NCBI GenBank assembly: GCA_030141605.1
Contig: JAQGDQ010000130.1
Location: 205,974-269,973, forward strand
Reading direction: 5' to 3'
From: Tubiluchus corallicola
Taxonomy: Eukaryota; Priapulida; Priapulimorpha; Priapulimorphida; Tubiluchidae
DNA length: 64,000 nt
Shown: positions 38,986 to 51,537 of the stretch, in pieces
How positions within the stretch are numbered: position 1 is the first letter of the stretch
Layout: the number at the start of each line of letters is the position of its first letter
Made by a program: the position numbers and the translations under genes
Notes under the pieces: model-generated
Database searches by the model: none
The model's input: the letters and a program-made list of their open reading frames with translations, nothing else
What the model was told of the DNA's origin: nothing

Positions 38986-39654
38986 TCGCAGTGTCGCCAC
39001 CCATTATGTATTCTTAAATAGTGATAAAAGTAACAAGGGAGAATGGAGAGGTTTATAAGCTATGTATGCTTAACCTCTATCCTTCGACGGTAACGGTAAC
39101 GGTAATGTATCGGCATGTAACATGTTTAAAGTTAAATGTATTACAAAGTTTGAGGACTGTTGAAAATAAATGCAGCCTGAAAGGAATTGTACGATCATAT
39201 AAAATATAAGATTTCTCGTCTTTATGTTGCAAACCTACCAGAAATGTATATTCATAGTTATTTATATTACTACACTAAGTTTACTACGTCTTACTATGTT
39301 TATATTATTATTATATAATAGATGTATGTATTTATTAATCATTCCTATTTTGTAGTGTTCTAAGTTTTGTTTTTACTTGAGACGATTTATTGCTTTAAAT
39401 TGTCTTTCATTTTTCTTGACTTGTATTCAATGAAAACTAGAAAAATACTTTACTTACATCATTAAAGTACAAGTCAAGTTTTTCCAGGGCTTTTATATGA
39501 TGAAAAGGGTGTGGCCCGTGTCGTAAAAATGGCGGTTTGAACATTTTGTCGTCCAGTAAAATTTTATCAAAGGAAAGTTTTTTAACTGATGAAATTCGAG
39601 TAAACATTCGAATTAGGCACTGTAAACTGAATTTAACTCATAGAAAATGAAAAT

Positions 39655-40252
39655 CGGATTCCGGTTTCCCATATTTGTTTTTGTTCAGCATGACTTGTTA
39701 GCAACAGATATATCGAGACGGAAGATAATGGCATTATCAGCTTACTCAAAACTCACAAAAGTTTTTGAGAATAGGAAGATTTCTTTGGAAACAAAAATTA
39801 GAATATTCTCAGCTTTAGTTGAAACTGTATTTCTGTATAACTCTGAGCTCTGGACATTAAAAGCAAATCATAAAGCTGAAATCAATGCGTTTCAAAGTCG
39901 AAATTACAGAAACATTTTGGGTATTAGATGGCCAAAGAAAATTTCAAACAAAGATCTACATGAAAAAATAGAAGAAGAACCTTGGACAAGAAAAATAAAA
40001 AGACGCTGTTTAAGATGGATTGGCATATGCTTAGACTACATGATGATATCCCAGTGAAGATAGCTCTTCAACTAGCCATAGAACCAGCTAAAAAACCTGC
40101 AGGAGGACAAATGTTAACATATTTAGATTTTGCACGGAAAGATTTAAACACTTCAGCATTGATCCTTAGAAATAAATGCACTTGGGGCTTTGCGGCAAGC
40201 AGGGAGTCCTGGCATTGGAAGGTGAGCAAAATTATGTCCCTGGACGTATGAT
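39655..40252 (+). pseudogene. Second LINE: endonuclease-reverse transcriptase C-terminal fragment, frameshifted
   Basis: The frame has KISLETKIRIFSALVETVFL, then YNSELWTLK, then NILGIRWPKKISNKDL and KRRCLRWIG, which resemble the thumb and C-terminal region of type-1 retrotransposable-element polymerases (LLYG.E.W, RILGI.W, RR.WRWIGH). Near 40022 the frame shifts to carry MLRLHDDIPVKIALQLA and GGQMLTYLDFARKDL, so one indel broke the ORF. Clade and motifs differ from the fragment at 38690, and the end motif resembles the remnant at 6100. Confidence 0.7.
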
Positions 40253-42908
<2,656 letters not shown>

Positions 42909-43369
42909 CTGGCTGTAAGAGTTATTTAAATGCAGTCATGTTCTGATGACACTGTTTATATCATTTAATATTTTTTGCTCTGTAGTTTACCAGTATAATA
43001 GTTTCGAGTCATTACATAAAGTATTTTCAGAAAATGAATGTTTGAAAACAGAGGTCCACCAGTAGTGAACTGTCATTTCAGTAAAATTTTCTAGAGGCAA
43101 TTAGGATTTATTCAGAGTTTAGGGCAGGAGCAAAAGGATAACTTGTCTACATTTGTTTGGGCAGTGACTACAATCTTAAATGTCACAAGAGATTTTCAAA
43201 CTCGATGCTGCAGAAATTGTTGTCATTGTGTAATAACAAAAAATGTAATCATGATCTTTATATAGTTTTTTACTAACACTATTGACTTCTTGAGTTTTGC
43301 ATTCTATTAACTTAGATTCGATGTTATTTTCCACAATGGACCAAGACTAAATATCACGTTTTGGATAGA

Positions 43370-43375
43370 AATAAA
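43370..43375 (+). terminator. Candidate poly(A) signal of the ZCCHC10-like gene
   Basis: AATAAA lies 462 bases past the stop codon, followed at once by a (TA)n run of about 20 bases. It is the first consensus hexamer of the 3' flank that I noticed. Confidence 0.5.
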
Positions 43376-43399
43376 TATATATATATATATATATTAGGC

Positions 43400-44389
43400 T
43401 GTGTCATCATTTTTTGTTTATTACACATTAATTTATTCAATATTATTTATTGAAAAGTTGGCATACAGAACATAATAATATATTTTGCTATAGTACAACA
43501 TAAATTATAGATCAAGCTATTTATACTGATCTTGATTTTTGTTTTGAGAAGAAATACAAAAACATAAATAAGTAAATAAGTTACTTGATGGACATTAACA
43601 TTAGAAAGTAGTGACTAAAATAACAGTTATTGTAACAAATTTTGCACATTAAAACATATTATTAGCATTTTCTAATCTTGCATTTGTGGGTTTTATGTGT
43701 ATAACCTATTCTAACCTATAGTGAACTCTTCGAATATTATGTTTTAGAAAAATTGTTTATTTGTTCACAAGTTGTATATAGTAAAGGGCACTTTTATAAA
43801 AACATTAGAACAGTACTTGACTAAGAATGAGGTAAGCAACTGTAGTTCGCATTTGGTTGAAACAGCTGATTGCAGAATTGCAACTACATCATGGGATGAT
43901 GATCAAATACCTAATGGATGTACTTTTCCTGGGCTTAAGAAAATGCTAGAGTCCCTGCCAAAAAATTTTTCCTGTAGAAATATTTTTTACGTGAAAGCTA
44001 GATAAATGAAAACATGAGAAGAGGTTATTATGATGGTGTTTATACTGAACGAAAAGCCTTTTGTTTGTGTTGTCCATCTGCAACTAACTGATGCCTGTAT
44101 AAAAGTTTAATACACCATATAATTCTTTGGAGATAGCTAATGATTTCATTGTAAAGAATGACAGCAAGTCGGATTTTGCAGATGCGATTGGTAAAGTGTT
44201 AACTTACTGATTGTCAACCAGTAACATCTCTTCATAATTGGACAATAATAGTACGCCTTTCTGTTTTCTTCGCTGTGAAATTTGTAAACTATTTAAAGTA
44301 TGATATTTCTAGAAACCTAGCTTAATAACAAATAATTTATAAAGTGTTATAAAGTTAGGAAAAGGCTAGTTTCATGTTATCCACACTGA
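43400..44389. other. Gap between convergent genes, nothing coding seen
   Basis: This is AT-rich sequence between the 3' ends of the ZCCHC10-like (plus) and STOX-like (minus) genes. The 77-codon plus-strand frame at 43772-44005 has no recognisable family and no fitting splice context. Confidence 0.5.
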
Positions 44390-44395
44390 TTTATT
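44390..44395 (-). terminator. AATAAA overlapping the STOX-like stop codon
   Basis: The minus strand reads GGCAAATAAATCAG: the stop TAA (44393-44391) lies within an AATAAA hexamer. Whether it is used as the cleavage signal is unknown; a used site would give a very short 3' UTR. Confidence 0.35.
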
Positions 44396-47300
44396 TGCCA
44401 GCTGCACAGTGCGGTGCATGTATCACAGTTGACTCTGAGCTGGACTTACTGCCGCTAACGGAAGCATCAGATATTTCACCTGGGACCTTGGCAAGTATTT
44501 GACTAGCTACTGGTTTAGCGGTTCCAGTTGGTTCCACTTCACTAGCTGAAATAGAGCTGCGCTTGTCTGAGCTGGAACTGGATATATCCGTGCTTGGGAC
44601 GGAAAGTCCAGAGTCTTCCTGTTTTTCCACCTGATCTGTGTTTGCTGGAAGCAAATTCTTTTTGGCTTTAGGTGATTCAAATCCGCTGTCTCCCGTGTTT
44701 TCCGGTTTGTGTTTGTCTTTTCCCTTTCCCGCCATTGTACTTTCCATTTGAATCTTGGGCATAACTTCATTTGTAACTGTGCGATCTGTTTTATTACTCT
44801 TATTATCTGCTAGTTTGCTATTGGCATTTTTGCTCTGACTGAGTTCCTTTGTTGGTATAACCTTTCTTGATTTACCATTCTCCGGGCTTTTTAGATGTGA
44901 CCTGCCCATCTTTTTTGATTTCTCATATCCCTGTTTTTCTTTTTCAGTTTTTGAGCGCAAGTGCTCGTGGTACTTTTTCCAAACACGTTCGTTAATGCCT
45001 ACTGCATTCACACCACTCTCACACGATTTGTGATGTGGTTCTTTTCGCAGTGACGGTACCACTTCCGTTGTTGGAGAAATGACGATGTCATTACTGTACC
45101 CTGCTCCGTAACAACTATAAAACATCGGGTTTGGACTTTGACTAGTAGTTGTTTCTGGTGATGTTGGTTGTGAATCGTTTAAAAGTCCTTCTTTATAGCC
45201 ATAAGGACTAGAAGTCACACTGCTTGGAACATAATGCTCCGGGCTTGACAAAGGGCTGTTCTTCTGAGCTCGGTTAGGATGCCTTCGTTTTTGCTGACTA
45301 GATCGTGAGCTTTTATTACCAAATGGAGACCTTTCATCGGCAAAGGAACAACTGTGCCGTTGCAGGCTTTGTGGCCTAGAATAAACCTCTGCAGAAACCG
45401 TGATACCACCTAGTGTCGCAACAGGGACAACCATGTTATCTGGATAGACACCAGGTGCAGTACCGGGTGGAAGCGATTGTCGTTTCTTTGAATGCATTCG
45501 ATGTTCTCTTAGAAAATCCTTTTCTCTTCTGTGGAACAGGGTCTCTAAGTCTATATCAGGTGGTGGAAACTGTGCAGAAAATGTTGCATACTGTATGCCA
45601 TTTTTTGGATGAGCACCTACTGGTGTCGTCCTTTCTTTTGATTTTGTTCTTCCAAATAGTTTACTCAGTATTGATCTCTTTTCACCTAGAAACAAGAATA
45701 AAGCCTCGTGTCAATCAAGAAAAGATAAAGATTAAACAAATGCAATTGGCACATAATTAATTTTCTGATTTTTTGCCGAGCCCCCTTATGTTGTCGTGAC
45801 ATAGTAAAATGTGAATGAACAAGATGTGCAAGCGCAACTAAAAGTGGTGAACTCAGCGAATATTTCTTCTGCACAAAGTTGTCAGCAGTCTTGAAATGAT
45901 TTTCTTCAAATGAGAGTAAGCAACTGCGTACATACATACTTAAAGCAAATCAATTTACCCCTTTCTACAGACTCCTGTCGCAATGGGCTAGTGCGGAGTA
46001 TGACGTCATTTGGCGAGTCGCCACCATTTTGCTGCAGTGACCGACTTAAGGAATTACTCCTCAGCTTGTCTTCATTAAGGATCTTGAACAAAATGTTTCC
46101 AATTAACGAAAAATATCCCATAGCAATGTTTCGATTGCCATTACATTGATAAAATCATTGCAACTTACAGAAATGTACATATATTAAACCAGGTAATTAA
46201 GTTAAAAACATTGATAAAATCTTTTCAATTTCGAGTACCTATGAAAAGTGCTTCTCCAGTGAAATATTCCTAAAACCTAAAATTACCTTTTCTCTCTGTA
46301 AGGAGTTGCTTCTCTTTGACCTTCTGTCTCTTTTTACTGGTGTAAGATCACTTCCTTTTATCACTTCTTCTTTGTTTTTGATTGGTGATACCTTCGTGGG
46401 AGAAGTTTCTAGAAAAAGCAAAATTTGTGTTAATAGCTTTATGTAGAGAGTATTCATGTGTCACGTCTCTGCTGCCATTTCTAAAATGGACACACTCTGT
46501 GTGTGTGTGTGTTTGTGTGTGTATGTGTGTGTGTGTGCGCGTGTGTGCGTACGTGAGTGAGTGTGTGTATAGTCTGTTAGTTTCCAGGTCAGATTACAAC
46601 AACTTTTGCTGCACGCAACTGTGACCGTTGTGATGCACAGACAAAGTAAGTAGCATGGTCAGTTAGTTGCCATGTCATATTTCTGTCACAGCTTCTGCTA
46701 CACATAAATGTAACGCACTGACAAAATAAACACTGTGAGTAGTAGGATACGTTTGTCTACGCATCACATCTCTTATCAACTTCTACTGCATATAAGCATG
46801 TTGCATAATCTGATTAAACATAATACTTACTTAGTAATTTGGAAGCTGAGAACTGCAAAATTACAAATGATTTTTGAAATGGCAATTTCTGTTTAATATT
46901 GAAACCCGTATAGCCCTAATGGGCAGATTAAATTTTTAGGCTTTTAAACTCGTTTTTAATTCTTATCTTGACGTTAAAATACCCGCACTTATGTAAGTAT
47001 GTTTCAATTCTATGCGTGTTTGTAGATACCAAACCTATCAAAACAAAACTATTAAAAGTGCTTCCAAATAAAGAGGTATTAACATTTGTTATATAAATTA
47101 CTGATTAATTCTGGATGCTACAATAAAAAATCACCTGGTGTGTTCTCTAATGAGTAAATTAGTACGTCTTCTTCCTGTGATGTTCCAGAATAGGTTTCTG
47201 GAGTAACAATAAAGTAGCCTGTAAAATAATTTTTTGATTAAATATTATTAAATGATGAGTAAACTCATTATTGTAGTAAACTGCAACCCAATAGACCAAC

Positions 47301-48253
47301 CGTTATACAAAGTTTTACAGTCATTGTCTGCGGTCACTGTTAAGTTTAACATAAAAATTTTTAATGAGGAATGGCTGTTAAAAGAAATTTCATCAAAAAC
47401 TTTTTTATGTGCTACTGTATTCTGCAACATTTAGGCCTAGCTGAGTTTTATCCACAATCGGTCTATGCAGTTGAAACGGCAAATTCAGTCGCTTCGGTGA
47501 CCATGGAACAAAACTAGATATTGAAGCATTTTAGGATTGAATTTTCTTTATATAGATGGCGGGTGCAATCAACCGTACAGTACCTAGGTACTTTAATCAA
47601 CCTCTCGGCAGAATGTGAGAGACTGGGGTCAGGCTGGTTACTTGGGAAAGGGAATAAAAGGTTAGAATAGAAGTACGAAAATATAAATACGGGTGTATCT
47701 AGAAAAATAGAGTTAAGCAAGAGATACCCGTTGAAGTTGACAGGGAAACAATTTTCTGCTAAAGATTTACACAGATAAAAAAACGGTGGTCACAATGAAA
47801 ACTTTTGCCCCACTAGACGCCTACCCAGCTCTTATTCCTCATTTAATTTCAAAACAACCTCTAAGTTCGGACCACATAAAAGATATCGATTAAAAACTTT
47901 AATTTATATGCTCCTCGTGTTTTTAATTGGAATAATGTTATTTTGTTAATTCATCGCACAAAGCAGCTGTTTCGTTCAAGTAATTATTTTCGTGAAAACC
48001 GTTTTTTCAGTCATACCTTCATTACTTTGGAATATCTTTTTCTCCTTCACTAAGTTAATCAAGGCCGTGAATAGCACTTCTTCCGTAGGTACCGAGATAC
48101 CCGGAAATTTCGCCGGAAGTTGCCTCATGATGACCGGAAGTGTGGATTTTTCATCGTGTCTGTTTAGCTCAGCAATGATGATACAAGTCGCCTCAGCTAA
48201 CGGCACAAACTGTGTCTGTGGGAGAAGCTGCAGCTCCGCTCCGTGGACTTCCC
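44391..48253 (-). CDS. STOX-like: Storkhead-box (STOX1/2-like) winged-helix protein, 5' exon(s) missing
   Basis: Exons on the minus strand: 48253-48017, 47218-47135, 46408-46287, 46082-45959, 45685-44391 (stop). They encode 619 residues plus one split codon, and the phases agree at all four junctions. The first encodes most of the winged-helix storkhead domain (LLPQTQFVPLAEATC, FPGISVPTEEVLFTALINLV, KEKKIFQSNEG) and continues as GYFIVTPETY in the next exon, the family hallmark. Later family features are a basic SILSKLFGRTKSKER segment, the motif ATFSAQFPPPDIDLE, and GDSGFESPK near the C terminus. STOX proteins are nuclear/cytoplasmic FOX-related DNA-binding factors. The first exon found starts with two bases of a split codon, so an upstream coding exon must exist; it was not recognised in 48254-51400 and may lie in a long intron or be too diverged. 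Confidence 0.9.
46495..46572 (+). repeat. (GT)n microsatellite
   Basis: An interrupted run of alternating TG/GT, with occasional TATG and GCG units, in a STOX-like intron. Its Cys/Val open frame is an artefact of the repeat. Confidence 0.9.
48017..48253 (-). CDS. STOX-like: Winged-helix exon of the STOX-like gene
   Basis: The exon begins in phase with EVHGAELQLLPQTQFVPLAE and ends IFQSNEG at a GTATGA donor. LLPQTQFVPL is essentially the vertebrate STOX motif. The junction splits a Gly codon and joins YFIVTPETY, which closes the wing. Confidence 0.92.
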
Positions 48254-48639
48254 CTAAACATAGTAAAAAAACTTCTTACATTGCATGTTATAACACAAAG
48301 TATCTGTAGGATCCTACTGGAAGGGGAAATAATTGGGAAAAAAGCAAGAAGACGACCAAGTGCTACAAAGATGGACAACAAAATGAGCTGAATATGAGTA
48401 TGAAGCAATAAAAACACCTGTCCTTCATCCAAATTTAATCACTTTGATGGGATTTAGCTTTGTGCAAAGTTTTGTGACTTTAGACGAAGTGAGCACGTTT
48501 CTGCCCTTCTACAAGAGACTATTATTTTGGGATCAACGTCAATTTCAAGGTGCTGTCAAGACGGCTGAGGCAGCTAGTGTAACACATTAGCTAAGTTGCA
48601 TGTTCTAAGGCAGACAGGATAATAATTTTGGTATTTAGA

Positions 48640-49110
48640 TATAGGGCTTTAAAAGCAAGTGTCCAATAAGGCCGTCACTTTCAAAATGGCCAACAAGATT
48701 TCTATCGCTAGCGTAGTTGTCAGAGCAGATTTTGGTCTGCAAACGTAGTTTTTCAAGGTCAAGGAATCCGCATTTGATGCTACGGCAGTGATCAATGCCT
48801 GGACCAACAGTGCCTGCCTGATATACTACTTCCCTGGTATGCCCCTAACAGTGTGGTATATGTTGGAGGAATAGTCATAAAAATATTTCCTTTCTAGTGA
48901 ACAAACCTTTACGTGCTTTGCAAACTGACATCAAAGTGCTAGTTTTGTCATACAGGAGTACAACAAAACGTTCGGGCACAATTATGAGTTCAATCAATAG
49001 TTCTGCTCTAGCAGTGTTTCTTAAAGGTACAAATGCTTCTGTTATGTGGGCCAAGCCATCTTTTTCTCTGTTTCTGTAAAAACTGAAGGCTGGTCGCAAA
49101 CGTATTGCAT
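48640..49110 (-). pseudogene. Degenerate copy of an unclassified repeat-associated ORF
   Basis: A minus-strand frame carries VPERFVVLLYDKTSTLMSVC and KARKGLFTRKE, then after a frameshift IPPTYTTL and, in another frame, HTREVVYQAGTVG. The combination ERF.VLLYD.TS...S.NEARK.LF..K......PPT...L..H...A.YQAG is one I recognise from uncharacterised, multi-copy ORFs in animal genomes, probably of mobile origin. Here it has at least two frame breaks. It lies just upstream of the located STOX-like exons, possibly inside that gene's first intron. Confidence 0.4.
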
Positions 49111-51393
49111 ATATTGCTTATAGAGCTGTTTTTTCAGAATCAATGGCATTCACATTTTCATATGGCGTAAGATAATTGTGGTTTTTATAATCTAGCAACA
49201 GCTACCATTGGCAGTACGCTAAATCCTTGACCTTTAAGGGTTTAGTACATACAGATACTAATATTATCGTCCTATTTACCTTAGGTCGGCCAATATAGTT
49301 AATATATTACACAAGCGACTACAAGTATTTTGGCAGCCATCTTGAAATCCTAACTTAGGTGTTGTCGTAGGTGTTTCTGGGCGTCTGAAATTGATTCTTT
49401 GAAATTGAAAACCCAATCTATGCTTAGACACCAAAGTTGTCATACTAACTGCGTCAAGAGTTAGAATATGGCTTTCAAAACCAGAAATTAAAAGTATCGA
49501 TCTTGTCAATCATTTTGAAAATGGCAGCCATATTGGATGATGTTCGATTGGGCTCAGAATTAATTACCTTTTTTGGCTTAACATTGTAAAAAGTTTTGTA
49601 ACTTAAGCGAAAACACCAAGTTTTTTATCACTCTGCTAGACAATTATGTCAGGATCCCGTCGGCTATTGTTTTACTTATTGGGCTGTTTGAATCGCTTTC
49701 CATTATTTTGGGGGTAGTAGCAGCCTTCTGGATTCAAGAAGGTCCAGTTGATGTAATAACTTTTGTTTTTTGTAAGTATAATAAATTTTATGACGAAAAC
49801 GGTGCATTTTTTAAATGAAAATGACAGGAATGGGCTCCTTCTGTCCAACTACCCTGAAATAGATGTAATATTGGATGTAATGTTAAATTTGCTGAAATTT
49901 CTCTTAATTTACTTTTTGCTAAAACTTGGCGGCTATTTTGTATTTTTTGCGTTCTTGGCCCTTTCCGCTAATTTTTCAAACTGGCAGCAGCGTTTTTCTA
50001 ATTCAGCATAGTCAAATTGATAAGACTGGCTATGTTGTCCACTTTAAAAAATGCCTCTAGGGTTCCACTTTTCTGAAAATGGGACTAGACTAGATGGAAA
50101 TCTGTCATTTCGTCTTACCCTGCGGGACAGAACAAAAGAAGAAAAAGCATTTCTCATAGTATCAGGAAAATCAACAAAGGATAATGTTATTAAGTTTATC
50201 CAATAGGTAGGATATTTATATATTGACACGCTTCAACTTTAAAAACACGCCGCAGAACGCTGAATAAGGCCTCGAAAATAATGACGTATTCGTTTGACTT
50301 CATTATAAGACTCTAGACACTAATAATTTAATCTTTACGGGGGCAACAGACAGACAGTCACAGACTTCGAAGTGACAACAGAAAACAGCATGTTATACAA
50401 TATACTAGACACAAACGGGTGTTCTCGGTGTGAAATATACATGTACAATAGTACATGTAACATAATTATATCGCTTGAGATATAAGAAATATTCATTTTC
50501 TACTGAACTTACACACGTATGTAGTATAAGACAAAATATAACTTTATCCGTATTTATCCGTATAACGAGATTTCGAAATCTTTCTGTCTTCATGTAATGG
50601 ATAAACTCGCTTTACCTAAACTTTTTTAATAAGATGCACGTGCAGGAGCAAAAAGTACTAACAAGATATAAGAAGCTTGTCAGATTAGGAAACTCTGCCA
50701 TCTTTTTTTAATTACTAGTTCCTTTGCTACCCCAGCTTACTAGACGTACGGTTGTTGGTTGATAAAATTACCAGCGTGGCTTTTATTTTAGAGTGAAAAA
50801 TGCTTAAAGCGCATTAATAGCTAGAATTCAGCATTTAATGTCATTAATTGCGGTAGGACCGAAACTCATCCATGAAAAATAAAGAATCTGCAGAGGTGTA
50901 GCATTAACAGAAATAAGAGCAGTATGGTCAATGAAATGACCAAGGAGTTTCCCAATGGCCAAATTTTCCCAGTGGCCACTCATTTGTATACATGGGAGAC
51001 ATAGCAATGCTTAACTTCGCCGCTGAGTATTCACCATATGAACACTCAACTTTTGCCACTAGTCTACTATTCATTTATTTGTGCTAGATTTACTATCGTT
51101 TCGTGATTTCCATTTTCAAACTGTTTGTTTTGAAATTATTTTAAGCTAGTCAGACACACCGCGCTATTTTCTGAAGCTGCGGAAAAGGTGCTGTAATGGA
51201 AGCTTTTAGTCTATGAAAACAAGCAGACGTTATTGTAGATTAATAATCGGCTTTCTGGCATATAGAATTTTGTTGAAAGATGGGTAGAAGCGGCTGCCAT
51301 TGAGGTTTTTCTAATACTTAAAATACACAAACAACGTGAAAGCTGTAAAAACGCAAACGCTTGATTCAGCATTAGACTTAACAAGTTTGCTGT
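49111..51393. other. Divergent intergenic region between STOX-like and EGF/TM genes
   Basis: It includes repeat-like sequence with ATGGC.GCCAT...TTGAAAT segments at about 49320-49540, and probably the promoter of the plus-strand gene near its right end. The missing STOX-like 5' exon could be here but I could not identify it. Open frames are short and unlike any family. Confidence 0.4.
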
Positions 51394-51537
51394 ATGCTTA
51401 ACAACGAGCGTTGCGACGGAGAGCGGATCGCATCATGGCAACCAGATATTACATCACTTTACTATTGCTACGCTCCTCAACAAGTTACCTTCTCCATAGA
51501 GCCACAGCTAATAAAAAGTGACCGTCTAAACGAGGCC

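Noticed and set aside
45410-45760. Plus-strand ORF opposite the STOX-like last exon
   Set aside because: It is antisense to exon 45685-44391, which has the conserved SAQFPPP motif; the plus frame has no family resemblance.
46832-46856. Possible 22-nt microexon in the STOX-like gene (TTTTGCAG...GTAAGT on the minus strand)
   Set aside because: Splice sites look good, but inclusion shifts the next exon into a frame with an early TGA; direct joining of 47135 to 46408 keeps the frame.
48875-49099. Minus-strand ORF as the missing STOX-like 5' exon
   Set aside because: It resembles a repeat-associated ORF family, not the STOX N terminus, and has frame breaks.
51394-51537. Upstream in-frame ATG for the EGF/TM gene
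   Set aside because: It would place 48 residues before the hydrophobic signal peptide; the ATG at 51538 gives a normal secretory N terminus. An acceptor-like site at about 51597 leaves some doubt.
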